A stretch of DNA of 64,000 nt from Caenispirillum bisanense (lineage in GTDB: Bacteria; Pseudomonadota; Alphaproteobacteria; Rhodospirillales; Rhodospirillaceae), in the NCBI RefSeq assembly GCF_039523075.1, contig NZ_BAAAEP010000010.1:24234-88233 (forward strand), written 5' to 3'. The translations under genes were made by a program, and so were the position numbers. The notes below the pieces were generated by a model. That model searched no databases. It was given only the letters and a program-made list of their open reading frames with translations, and was not told the origin of the DNA. Positions 35,720 through 46,216 of this stretch are shown here, piece after piece; the stretch's first letter is position 1; the number at the start of each line of letters is the position of its first letter.

Positions 35720-36394
35720 ATGACCAGCGACACCCGCACCCACATCCTGTCGCGCATCCGCCGCTCCCTCGGTCGCGGCGAGCTGCCGGAGGACACCCGC
35801 GCCGCCCTCGACGCCGGGCTGGCGGCGCCGCGCCCCGGCGTGGTGCCGGCCCGCGCCGCCGGCAGCCGGCAGGAGCTGGTGGAGCGTTTCGTCACCATGG
35901 CGACGGCCGCCGCCGCCAGCCTCGATCGCATCCCCGGCGCCGCCGCCCTGGCGCCGGCGGTGGCGCAGTGGCTGGCCGCCCACAATCTGGCGCCGGAGGT
36001 GGTGGCCGCCCCCGATGCCGCCGTCGACGGGCTGGAAGGGCACGGCACCCTGACCGTGAAGCGCGGCGTCGCCCATCCGGCCGATCAGGTCAGCGTCACC
36101 CCCTGCTTCGCCGGCGTGGCGGAAACCGGCACGCTGGTGCTGGTGTCGGGCAACCAGACCCCGACCAGCCTCAACTTCCTGCCCGACAACCACATCGTGG
36201 TGATCCGCGCCAGCCAGGTGGTGGGCGGCTATGAAGAGATGTGGGCCCGGCTGCGGGCGGCCGGCGCCCTGCCGCGCACCGTCAACATGATCACCGGCCC
36301 GTCGCGCACCGGCGACATCGAACAGACCATCCAGCTGGGCGCCCACGGGCCGCGCCGGCTGCATATCGTGCTGATCGACGATGAGGCGGCCTAG
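35720..36394 (+). CDS. lutC: LutC-type LUD-domain protein
   Basis: The 224-residue protein has the LUD (YkgG/LldG) fold: Ser-Arg-Ile-Arg-Arg-Ser-Leu-Gly-Arg start, Gly-Val-Ala-Glu-Thr-Gly-Thr-Leu-Val and Pro-Asp-Asn-His-Ile-Val-Val, and a late Gly-Pro-Ser-Arg-Thr-Gly-Asp-Ile-Glu motif. It is the third subunit of the lactate oxidation complex. Its stop lies inside the start of the Smr gene, which overlaps by 14 bases. Confidence 0.93.
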   Translation: MTSDTRTHILSRIRRSLGRGELPEDTRAALDAGLAAPRPGVVPARAAGSRQELVERFVTMATAAAASLDRIPGAAALAPAVAQWLAAHNLAPEVVAAPDAAVDGLEGHGTLTVKRGVAHPADQVSVTPCFAGVAETGTLVLVSGNQTPTSLNFLPDNHIVVIRASQVVGGYEEMWARLRAAGALPRTVNMITGPSRTGDIEQTIQLGAHGPRRLHIVLIDDEAA

Positions 36395-36992
36395 GCGTCA
36401 CCGCAGCCTGACGCCCGAAGAGGCGGAGCTGTGGCGCGCCGTCATGAAGGACGCGGAGCCGCTGCCGCCCCGCCGCGCCCGCAAGGCCAGCCGCGACGTG
36501 CCGCCCGGCGCGCCGCCGCCGGAGCCGGAGCCGCCGCCGCCGTCGCCCATGCCGCCGATCCCCCGGCCGGCGCCGAAAGGCCGCCCGGCAGCCGCGCCGC
36601 CCCCGCCGCCGCCCGCCGCGGCGGCCAGCCGGCCGCATGCCCTCAACCACGGCGACACCATCGGCATCGACCGCCGCACCGCCGGCCGCTTCGTGCGCGG
36701 GCGGATGGAGATCGACGGCCGCCTCGACCTGCACGGCATGACCCAGGAAAGCGCCCACCGCGCCCTCTGCGCCTTCCTCGCCCGCGCCCATGACCACGGC
36801 CACCGCTGCGTCATCGTCGTCACCGGCAAGGGCTCACGCGGCGAGGGCGGCGGCGTGCTGCGGCGCAAGGTGCCGCAGTGGCTCAACGATCCCGGCCTGC
36901 GCCAGCGCATCCTCAGCTTCGTCCACGCCCAGCCGCAGCACGGCGGCGAGGGGGCGCTCTACGTCCTGCTCAAGCGGCACCGGCCATCATGA
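36381..36992 (+). CDS. Smr-domain protein
   Basis: The 203-residue protein has a low-complexity Pro/Glu-rich N-terminal region (about residues 45-85, including runs of Pro) and a C-terminal Smr domain (about 110-200) with the typical Leu-Asp-Leu-His-Gly-Met and Val-Thr-Gly-Lys-Gly-Ser-Arg-Gly-Glu-Gly-Gly-Gly-Val-Leu motifs. Smr domains are nucleases or nucleic-acid binders; in bacteria, stand-alone ones include SmrB, which cleaves mRNA at collided ribosomes, but orthology is not proven here. Overlaps lutC (14 bases) and the XRE gene (ATGA). Confidence 0.9.
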   Translation: MRRPRRHRSLTPEEAELWRAVMKDAEPLPPRRARKASRDVPPGAPPPEPEPPPPSPMPPIPRPAPKGRPAAAPPPPPPAAAASRPHALNHGDTIGIDRRTAGRFVRGRMEIDGRLDLHGMTQESAHRALCAFLARAHDHGHRCVIVVTGKGSRGEGGGVLRRKVPQWLNDPGLRQRILSFVHAQPQHGGEGALYVLLKRHRPS

Positions 36993-37354
36993 CCCCCTTC
37001 GGCAAGCGCATGCGCGAACTGCGCGAGGCGCGCGGCATCACCCTCAAGGACATGGCCGCCGACCTGGGCGTCACCGCCGCCTACCTGTCGGCGCTGGAAC
37101 ACGGCCATCGCGGACGGCCGGGGCCGGGGCTGGTGATGCAGATCTGCGGCATGCTCGGGCTCATCTGGGACGAGGCGGAGGACCTGAAGCGCCTCGCCGC
37201 CCTGTCGCTGCCCAAGGTGACCATCGACACCGGCGGCCTCAGCCCGCTCGCCACCGAGTTCGTCAACCGGCTGGCGGCCCGCATCCGCCACCTGGACGAT
37301 GCGACGCTGGTGGAAATGCTGGAACGACTGGAGCCGAAACGGCGTTCCGGCTGA
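36989..37354 (+). CDS. XRE-family helix-turn-helix regulator
   Basis: The 121-residue protein has an N-terminal Cro/C1-type HTH (residues 5-65: Phe-Gly-Lys-Arg-Met-Arg-Glu-Leu-Arg-Glu, then Ala-Ala-Asp-Leu-Gly-Val-Thr-Ala-Ala-Tyr-Leu-Ser-Ala-Leu-Glu-His-Gly) with a short helical C-terminal tail. It lacks a ligand or peptidase domain. Starts within an ATGA overlap with the Smr stop, a pairing that recurs in Rhodospirillales. Target unknown. Confidence 0.88.
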   Translation: MTPFGKRMRELREARGITLKDMAADLGVTAAYLSALEHGHRGRPGPGLVMQICGMLGLIWDEAEDLKRLAALSLPKVTIDTGGLSPLATEFVNRLAARIRHLDDATLVEMLERLEPKRRSG

Positions 37355-37469
37355 CGAACTGCGCCCCACGATCGCCATGGTCGGCGGCTACAAGGGGCAG
37401 GCATACTGGAACACCGCCCGGCGCCCGTCTCGCGCGGCCTGCGGCGGCGGCACCACGGAGGACGATGGC

Positions 37470-38129
37470 TTGAAGACAGTTCTTTCGCGCATCCTGACGG
37501 CGGCGGTGCTCGCCGTGGGCCTGGCCGGCGCCGCCGGGGTGCCGGCCGCCGACGCGGTGGTGAAGGCGCAGACGACGCCGGACCAGCAGCAGGTGCTGTC
37601 GCAGGCGGAGCGCTACATCAACAGCATCGGCACCCTGCAGGCGCGCTTCCTGCAGCTGTCGTCCACCGGCCATTCGGTGGAAGGCGACGTGTTCATGCAC
37701 CGCCCCGGCCGCATGCGGCTGGAGTACGAGGACGCGCCCATCCTGATGGTCGCCAACGGCCGCCATCTCATCTACGTCGACCAGCAGCTGGACCAGGTGA
37801 GCTACCTCGGCCTCGACCAGACGCCGGTGGGCGTGCTGCTGCGGCCCAACGTCAGCTTCGCCGACCCCGACATCACCGTCACCGCCGTGCGGCGCGCCTC
37901 CAACGTCGCCGAGATCGACGTGGTGCAGACCAAGGATCCGGGCGCCGGCATGCTCACCCTGGTGTTCACCGAACAGCCGTTCGAGCTGCGCCAGTGGCGG
38001 GTGCGCGACGCCCAGAACGTGGAAACGGCGGTGTCGCTGTTCAACGCCCGCACCGGCATGGACCTGCCCGGCAGCCTGTTCCAGTTCAGCGAATCGCGCG
38101 ATCGCCTCAATCCCATGGGGCGTAAGTGA
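37470..38129 (+). CDS. lolA: LolA-like outer-membrane lipoprotein carrier protein
   Basis: The 219-residue exported protein has an N-terminal signal peptide ending about residue 25 (Ala-Asp-Ala), and a LolA-like mature domain with Leu-Gln-Ala-Arg-Phe-Leu-Gln, Gly-Asp-Val-Phe-Met-His-Arg-Pro-Gly-Arg-Met-Arg and the late Phe-Asn-Ala-Arg-Thr-Gly. LolA carries lipoproteins across the periplasm from LolCDE. The start is a TTG at 37470 with GGAGG 8 bases upstream (CACGGAGGACGATGGC); earlier in-frame starts sit in the XRE gene and lack signal-peptide character. Confidence 0.88.
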   Translation: MKTVLSRILTAAVLAVGLAGAAGVPAADAVVKAQTTPDQQQVLSQAERYINSIGTLQARFLQLSSTGHSVEGDVFMHRPGRMRLEYEDAPILMVANGRHLIYVDQQLDQVSYLGLDQTPVGVLLRPNVSFADPDITVTAVRRASNVAEIDVVQTKDPGAGMLTLVFTEQPFELRQWRVRDAQNVETAVSLFNARTGMDLPGSLFQFSESRDRLNPMGRK

Positions 38130-38195
38130 GGCGGGCCACGGCGCGCCCGCTTGCCTATGAAAAAAGTGATAGCTGATCTGCGCTGAAGGTCTTGC

Positions 38196-38345
38196 CGAGC
38201 CGGGGGCATCTCCCCACATCACGCTTGCCCGGAGGGTCTCCCCCCCTCGCCCTCCGGGTGAGGATCTGGCGCCCCCCCTGCCAGATCTCTCCCCTCGGCT
38301 CGATGAGCCCTGCGCCCGGTCCGGATCCCCCCCTGGACCGGGCGC
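38196..38345 (+). other. Highly structured intergenic element (candidate RNA)
   Basis: Between lolA and the FAH-family gene, four stems nest in order. An 11-bp outer helix (38196-38206 with 38292-38302, one G-U pair) encloses an 8-bp hairpin (CCGGAGGG 38229-38236 with 38250-38257) and another 8-bp hairpin (GATCTGGC 38263-38270 with 38280-38287). Downstream is a perfect 11-bp stem (GCGCCCGGTCC 38312-38322 with 38335-38345) followed by TTCCCTTTCC. The loops are pyrimidine-rich. It could be a leader, terminator complex or small RNA. No match to 4.5S RNA, tmRNA or 6S RNA was recognised. Confidence 0.4.
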
Positions 38346-38412
38346 TTCCCTTTCCGGGCAGCCTTCCTGCTATACTTCCGGCCCATTCAGCCCGTACCGG
38401 GAGACCTGCACC

Positions 38413-39099
38413 GTGGCCTTCGTCGTTCCTGCCCCCGCCGTTCCCGCCGTTCCCGTGGAAGGCACCGACGACCTGTTCCCCGTCCGCCGCATCTTCTGCG
38501 TCGGCCGCAACTACGCCGCCCATGCCCGCGAGATGGGCGCCGACCCCAATGCCGAGCCGCCGTTCTTCTTCACCAAGCCGGCCGATGCGGTGGTGCCGCC
38601 GGGCGGGGCCGTGCCCTATCCGCCGGCCACCGCCGACCTGCACCACGAGGTGGAGCTGGTGGTGGCGCTGGCCAAGGGTGGCGCCGACATCGCCGCCGAG
38701 GCGGCGCTTGATTGCGTGTACGGCTATGCCGTCGGCATCGACCTCACCCGCCGCGACCTGCAGGCGGCCGCCAAGAAGGGCGGCAAGCCGTGGGACATGG
38801 CCAAGGGCTTCGACGCCTCCGCCCCGGTCTCCGCCATCCGCCCGGTAGCGCGCTGCGGCCATCCGTCCGACGGCGCCATCACCCTGGCGGTGGACGGCGT
38901 GACGCGGCAGAGCGGCGACCTGTCGGACATGATCTGGTCGGTGCCGGCGATGATCGCCTACCTGTCGACCCTGGTCATCCTGCGCCCCGGCGACCTGATC
39001 TTCACCGGCACGCCGGAAGGCGTCGGCGCCGTCGCCCGCGGCCAGACCATGACCGCCAGCGTCGAAGGCGTCGGCGAGCTGACGGTGACGCTGGCCTGA
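38413..39099 (+). CDS. Fumarylacetoacetate hydrolase (FAH)-family protein
   Basis: The 228-residue protein has the FAH fold core: Phe-Cys-Val-Gly-Arg-Asn-Tyr-Ala-Ala-His, Pro-Pro-Phe-Phe-Phe-Thr-Lys-Pro, the metal-binding Glu-Val-Glu-Leu near residue 78, Tyr-Ala-Val-Gly-Ile-Asp-Leu-Thr-Arg-Arg-Asp-Leu-Gln, and Pro-Gly-Asp-Leu-Ile-Phe-Thr-Gly-Thr-Pro-Glu-Gly-Val. Members hydrolyse acylpyruvates or decarboxylate oxaloacetate (FAHD1-like). GTG start with GGGAGA 8 bases upstream. The stop and the next gene's ATG overlap by one base (TGATG). Confidence 0.92.
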   Translation: MAFVVPAPAVPAVPVEGTDDLFPVRRIFCVGRNYAAHAREMGADPNAEPPFFFTKPADAVVPPGGAVPYPPATADLHHEVELVVALAKGGADIAAEAALDCVYGYAVGIDLTRRDLQAAAKKGGKPWDMAKGFDASAPVSAIRPVARCGHPSDGAITLAVDGVTRQSGDLSDMIWSVPAMIAYLSTLVILRPGDLIFTGTPEGVGAVARGQTMTASVEGVGELTVTLA

Positions 39100-39887
39100 T
39101 GAAGATCGTCACCTGGAACGTCAACTCGGTCCGCCTGCGGCTCGACCTGGTGGAGCGGCTGACGGACGAGCTGGCGCCCGACGTGGTGTGCCTGCAGGAA
39201 ACCAAGTGCCCGGACGACCTGTTCCCGCACGAGGCGCTCACGCGCCTCGGGTGGGAGCACGTCGCCTGCCACGGGCAGAAGGGCTACAACGGCGTCGCCA
39301 TCCTGTCGCGGCGGCCGCTGCGCGAGGTGCGCACCCAGGCGTGGTGCGGCCGCCCCGACTGCCGCCACCTGATCGCCGAGGTGGACGGCATGGAGGTCCA
39401 CAGCCTCTACATCCCCGCCGGCGGCGACGAGCCGGACCCGGAGAAAAACCCCAAGTTCGCCAACAAGCTGCGCTTCCTCGACGAGCTGACGGAGTGGTTC
39501 GCCGCCTCCTACGGCCCGCGCGACCCGCTGGTGCTGGCCGGCGACTTCAACGTCGCGCCGCTGCCGACCGACGTGTGGGACCACAGGAAGCTGCTGAAGG
39601 TGGTCACCCACACGCCGATGGAGACCACCCGCCTCGCCCTGCTGCAGCAGACGCTGGGCTGGATCGACACCACCCGCGCCTTCGTGCCGCCCGACGAGCA
39701 CGTCTTCACCTGGTGGAGCTACCGCGCCGCCGACTGGCGCGGCGCCAACAAGGGCCGCCGCCTGGATCACGTGTGGATCACCCCGGCGCTCGCCGACCGG
39801 CTGTGCGGCTGGGAGGTCCATGTGGATGCCCGCGACTGGCCCCAACCCAGCGATCACGCCCCGGTGGCGGCGGTGCTGCGGGAGTAG
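39099..39887 (+). CDS. xthA: Exodeoxyribonuclease III (Xth)
   Basis: The 262-residue AP endonuclease/3'-5' exonuclease has Met-Lys-Ile-Val-Thr-Trp-Asn-Val-Asn-Ser-Val-Arg, Gln-Glu-Thr-Lys, Ala-Gly-Asp-Phe-Asn-Val-Ala-Pro and the final Ser-Asp-His-Ala-Pro-Val, the metal and catalytic motifs of the exonuclease III family. It acts in base-excision repair. It is translationally coupled to the FAH-family gene. Confidence 0.94.
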   Translation: MKIVTWNVNSVRLRLDLVERLTDELAPDVVCLQETKCPDDLFPHEALTRLGWEHVACHGQKGYNGVAILSRRPLREVRTQAWCGRPDCRHLIAEVDGMEVHSLYIPAGGDEPDPEKNPKFANKLRFLDELTEWFAASYGPRDPLVLAGDFNVAPLPTDVWDHRKLLKVVTHTPMETTRLALLQQTLGWIDTTRAFVPPDEHVFTWWSYRAADWRGANKGRRLDHVWITPALADRLCGWEVHVDARDWPQPSDHAPVAAVLRE

Positions 39888-39999
39888 CGGCGGTGCCCTT
39901 TTCCCTTCTCCGCCGGGGGCGCTGTGGTATACTCGGGCGCTTCCGCCCGACGGCGCGAAAGCCATTCTGCCACATCATTTTTTCAGGCCGCTTTTCGAC

Positions 40000-41118
40000 A
40001 TGAAACTGACCATCGAACGCTCCGTCCTGCTGAAGTCCCTCGGACATGTTCAGAGCGTCGTGGAGCGGCGCAACACCATTCCCATCCTGTCCAACGTCCG
40101 CCTCGACGCCACCGGCGAAGGGCTGAAGCTGAACGCCACCGACATGGACCTTGAGATCATCGAGGCGGTGGCGGCGGAAACGGCGCAGCCCGGCGCCACC
40201 ACGGCGCCGGCCCACACCCTGCACGACATCGTGCGCAAGCTGCCCGACGGCTCGCAGATCGAACTGACCTACGACAGTGCCGACAGCCAGCTGTCGCTGC
40301 GCTCCGGCCGGTCGCGCTTCTCGCTGTCGTGCCTGCCGGTGGAGGACTTTCCGGCCATGGTGGGCGGCGAGTTCAGCCACACCTTCCGGCTGGCGGCGGC
40401 CGACCTGCGGTCGCTGATCGACCGCACCCGCTTCGCCATCTCGACCGAGGAAACCCGCTTCTACCTCAACGGCATCTACCTGCACGCCGCCAAGTCCAAC
40501 GGCGTCGACGTGCTGCGCGCCGTGGCCACCGACGGTCACCGCCTCGCCCGGTTCGAGGTGCCGCTGCCCGAGGGCGCCGGCGGCATGCCGGGCATCATCG
40601 TGCCGCGCAAGACGGTGGGCGAGCTGCGCAAGCTGATCGAGGAAACCGGCATGGAGGTCTCCGTCAGCCTGTCGGAAACCAAGATCCGCTTCGCCTTCGA
40701 CGATGCCGTGCTGACCTCCAAGCTGATCGACGGCACCTTCCCCGACTACGAGCGGGTGATTCCGACCGAGAACGACAAGATCCTGGAAGTGGACCGCAAG
40801 CTGTTCGCCGAGGCGGTGGACCGCGTGTCGGCCATCAGCACGGAAAAGAGCCGCGCCATCAAGGTCAGCGTCGAACGCGGCGTGCTCACCCTGTCCGCCT
40901 CCAGCCCCGAGGCCGGCTCGGCGGTGGAAGAGGTGGAAGCCCGCTACGAGGCGTCGCCGCTGGAGATCGGCTTCAACTCCCGCTACCTGCTCGACATCAT
41001 GGCGCAGATCGAGGGCGAGGCCGCCCGCTTCGACATGGCCGACGCCGCCAGCCCGACCGTCATCCGCGAGGTCAACGACGGCTCGGCGATCTACGTCCTG
41101 ATGCCCATGCGGGTGTGA
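40000..41118 (+). CDS. dnaN: DNA polymerase III sliding clamp (beta subunit)
   Basis: The 372-residue protein has three consecutive beta-clamp domains (roughly 1-125, 130-250, 255-372) with the typical Asn-Thr-Ile-Pro-Ile-Leu-Ser-Asn-Val start and the C-terminal Met-Pro-Met-Arg-Val. It encircles DNA and tethers polymerases. There is no adjacent dnaA, so this is the dnaN-recF-gyrB cluster without a recognisable origin. The ribosome site is weak (CATTTTTTCAGGCCG); the start is fixed by homology. Confidence 0.98.
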   Translation: MKLTIERSVLLKSLGHVQSVVERRNTIPILSNVRLDATGEGLKLNATDMDLEIIEAVAAETAQPGATTAPAHTLHDIVRKLPDGSQIELTYDSADSQLSLRSGRSRFSLSCLPVEDFPAMVGGEFSHTFRLAAADLRSLIDRTRFAISTEETRFYLNGIYLHAAKSNGVDVLRAVATDGHRLARFEVPLPEGAGGMPGIIVPRKTVGELRKLIEETGMEVSVSLSETKIRFAFDDAVLTSKLIDGTFPDYERVIPTENDKILEVDRKLFAEAVDRVSAISTEKSRAIKVSVERGVLTLSASSPEAGSAVEEVEARYEASPLEIGFNSRYLLDIMAQIEGEAARFDMADAASPTVIREVNDGSAIYVLMPMRV

Positions 41119-41189
41119 CGGGCGCGATTTTGCGTGACGGCGGGCCTTTCTGCAGCGCGCCCGAGGGCGGGCCGGCGGGCTCCGGCGGC

Positions 41190-42341
41190 ATGGCGGCCGA
41201 CGGGGAGCGCATCGGCGTGACCCGCCTGACGCTGACCGATTTCCGCGCCTACGCCCACCTGCGGCTGGACGTGGACCTGCGCCCGGTGGTGCTGACCGGC
41301 CACAACGGCGCCGGCAAGACCAACCTGCTGGAGGCGCTGTCCTTCCTGTCCCCCGGCCGCGGCCTGCGGCGGGCGAAGCTGTCGGAGGTCGGCCGCCGCG
41401 ACGCTCCCGCCGCGCCCTACGGCGGCTGGGCGGTGGCGGCGCGGGTGCACGGGCCGCTCGGCGACGTCACCATCGGCACCGGCCGCGAGCCAGGCCCCGG
41501 CGACCGCCGCACGGTACACATCGACGGCGAGACGGCCCGGTCCCAGGGCGACCTCGGCCACTACGTCACCGCCCTGTGGCTGACGCCGGACATGGACCGG
41601 CTGTTCCAGGAAGGGGCGAGCGGCCGCCGCCGGTTCCTCGACCGCATGGTCTACGGCCTCGACCCGGCCCATGCGGCGCGCACCGCGGCCTATGAAACCG
41701 CCATGCGCCAGCGCAACCGGCTGCTGCGCGACGGGCGGATGGACAAGGCCTGGCTGGCCGGGCTGGAAGATGCCATGGCCACCCACGGCGTCGCCGTGGC
41801 GGCGGCGCGGCGCGACTTCATGGGCCGGCTGACGGCGGCGCTGGCGGAGGCGGAAGGGCCGTTTCCGCGGGCCGGCGTGGCGCTCGACGGGCTGGTGGAA
41901 GGGTGGCTCGACACCCTGCCGGCGGTGGATGCCGAGGATCGCCTGCGCGATGCCCTGGCCGCCGCCCGCCGCCGCGATGCCGAGGCCGGCACCACCGCCG
42001 AAGGCCCGCACCGCACCGACCTGAAGGTGACCCACGCCGGCAAGGGCGTGCCGGCCGAGCAGTGTTCCACCGGCGAGCAGAAGGCGGTGCTGATCGCCCT
42101 GGTGCTCGCCCAGGCCCGCATCCAGGCCTCGCTGCGCGGCACGGCGCCGCTGCTGCTGCTGGATGAAGTGGCGGCGCATCTGGACGATGACCGCCGCCGC
42201 GCCCTGTTCGACCGGCTGGCGGCGCTCGGCGCCCAGAGCTGGCTGACCGGCACCGACCATGCGCTGTTCGCCGGCTTCGGCGACCGCGCCCAGTATCTCA
42301 CGGTGAAGGACGCATCCGTGTCCGCCGCCCGTTTGTCCTGA
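41190..42341 (+). CDS. recF: DNA replication/repair protein RecF
   Basis: The 383-residue SMC-like ATPase has Walker A Gly-His-Asn-Gly-Ala-Gly-Lys-Thr-Asn-Leu-Leu-Glu-Ala, the signature Cys-Ser-Thr-Gly-Glu-Gln-Lys-Ala-Val-Leu, and Walker B Leu-Leu-Leu-Leu-Asp-Glu-Val-Ala-Ala-His-Leu-Asp. With RecO/RecR it loads RecA at gaps. The start is ATG 41190 (a TTG or GTG in the leader is possible). It lies between dnaN and gyrB. Confidence 0.96.
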   Translation: MAADGERIGVTRLTLTDFRAYAHLRLDVDLRPVVLTGHNGAGKTNLLEALSFLSPGRGLRRAKLSEVGRRDAPAAPYGGWAVAARVHGPLGDVTIGTGREPGPGDRRTVHIDGETARSQGDLGHYVTALWLTPDMDRLFQEGASGRRRFLDRMVYGLDPAHAARTAAYETAMRQRNRLLRDGRMDKAWLAGLEDAMATHGVAVAAARRDFMGRLTAALAEAEGPFPRAGVALDGLVEGWLDTLPAVDAEDRLRDALAAARRRDAEAGTTAEGPHRTDLKVTHAGKGVPAEQCSTGEQKAVLIALVLAQARIQASLRGTAPLLLLDEVAAHLDDDRRRALFDRLAALGAQSWLTGTDHALFAGFGDRAQYLTVKDASVSAARLS

Positions 42342-42355
42342 AACGAGAGTGTCCC

Positions 42356-44797
<2,442 letters not shown>

Positions 44798-44800
44798 GCG

Positions 44801-46216
44801 TCAAATGCCGGGGATGATTTTATGAAGGTTGTATACTGCGGCGGCCAAGGCTATGTAGCCGGCCGCTCCAGCTGCCAAGCTAAAATGAAAAAAAGCTATT
44901 CTTTGCTCGAGCATTTCACCAGCAATTTCTCTGTACCTTTGTTCAGGTATAACGTCGCGAATACGCTTGCTCCAGGCCAAGAACTCCTTCCGCGACAAGT
45001 GGCCCTCGAAGGCTGCAATACCAATATGGACGGCACCTGACGCGATGGCGAGCGTCGCGAGGACCGTTTCTAGAAGCGCCAGTTGCGGTCCCCCGATCGA
45101 ACTTCCTGTCAGTATCCGTCCGATAGTGACGAGGACCGCAACAACCGAAAGAAACGAATCTCTAAAAAGAGATGATGCTAGGTTTTTTGTTCTCTGCGAA
45201 AGAGTATCGGATAGGGACTTTACGTTCTCTATGAGTTTCTTCTGGTCTTCAATGTATTTATCAATCTTTCCTTTCAGGAAGGCTTGATACGTCTCTCGAG
45301 TATCGGCCTGAATTTTCGGGAATCGCGTCAGAATTTCGGAGAGTCCGTCGCCCCACTGTGGAACATCATTTAATGCCTCTGCGATCTTGAGGCGGGTGAT
45401 CATTATCCTTTCTTCTGTATATGGATCCTGATTTGCGTTGATCCAATTAAAAAACGATGAGAAATCGCATAGTTCTTGATACCCAATGTTGGTATTCTGA
45501 GGGTCTAGCTTTAACTCAATTTTTGTTTCGGCTTTTATTATAATTCTATTGCCAGATAGTATCTCGGTGGAGAGGCTGGCTACCATGTGAGCGAATGCCA
45601 TTCGCCGTACCGCTTGCGCCGCAGCGCAGTCTGTTGCGGGGGCTATCGGCCAGAGCAGATTAGGGCAAGGCGCCCCCGCTCCTTCATGAATGGTGACGCG
45701 TCGCCTTAGGTCTTCGTCTTGTACCTCAACGTTAGCAGGAGCTTCCGGGACGTAAAGTCTGGCTCGCCTTTCTAACGGAGATATGTACAGAGTTGCGCCG
45801 GCGCGAAACATTTTGTCGACGCTGGGAGAGATGATTTTATGGCACTTTCGCAGCTTTTCCAGGAATTCCGCTCGGAATGTAATTCCTGCACCGGAGTACA
45901 TTGCTTCTTCAAGGCTGCCCGGATTGAAGAATAGGATGACGGAGTCGGCGTCCCCGAAGTAGTGCTCGGCGATCGCTGGCCGCACTATTCGAAGCTCCGT
46001 AGACTTCTCCACGTACAGGTCTTCAGCGCTGCCAGTCTGCTGGACTGCAAAGAGGTAGTCGCGAAGTGCGACTACCTCCGGCGGAATGTTCCCGTTCCAC
46101 TGAAGCCTTGTGTTGTTGTCTCGCCAGTCCTCGATAATGCTGACGCCAGTGGCCGCTCGCGCTCTCTGGGCGGCGCGGAAAATATCCCTTAGTGGATCAG
46201 GAATCATTAGAGTCAC
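44801..46216 (-). CDS. Unrecognised protein with C-terminal membrane domain, second gene of acquired cassette
   Basis: The protein has 471 residues from the GTG at 46216 (468 from ATG 46207). The first ~310 residues are soluble and match no family I know. Residues about 315-350 are Lys/Glu-rich and probably coiled coil. Three hydrophobic helices follow (about 352-372, 377-403 and 440-464), with a loop containing Trp and basic residues between the second and third. The GTG overlaps the stop of the NA37-like gene (GTGA), so the two are translationally coupled. The stop lies 3 bases from the gyrB stop on the other strand. Codon use is much less GC-biased than its neighbours. Possible role: membrane sensor or effector. 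Confidence 0.75.
   Translation of the reverse strand: MTLMIPDPLRDIFRAAQRARAATGVSIIEDWRDNNTRLQWNGNIPPEVVALRDYLFAVQQTGSAEDLYVEKSTELRIVRPAIAEHYFGDADSVILFFNPGSLEEAMYSGAGITFRAEFLEKLRKCHKIISPSVDKMFRAGATLYISPLERRARLYVPEAPANVEVQDEDLRRRVTIHEGAGAPCPNLLWPIAPATDCAAAQAVRRMAFAHMVASLSTEILSGNRIIIKAETKIELKLDPQNTNIGYQELCDFSSFFNWINANQDPYTEERIMITRLKIAEALNDVPQWGDGLSEILTRFPKIQADTRETYQAFLKGKIDKYIEDQKKLIENVKSLSDTLSQRTKNLASSLFRDSFLSVVAVLVTIGRILTGSSIGGPQLALLETVLATLAIASGAVHIGIAAFEGHLSRKEFLAWSKRIRDVIPEQRYREIAGEMLEQRIAFFHFSLAAGAAGYIALAAAVYNLHKIIPGI

Noticed and set aside
36460..36640. CCG-rich repeat in the Smr gene as a tandem repeat element
   Set aside because: It only encodes a Pro-rich linker with irregular units.
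38196..38345. 4.5S, 6S or tmRNA gene
   Set aside because: The conserved sequence cores of these RNAs were not found.
39888..39999. Possible replication origin upstream of dnaN
   Set aside because: Only 112 bases, no DnaA boxes seen and no dnaA or AT-rich unwinding region; dnaN is often away from the origin in alphaproteobacteria.
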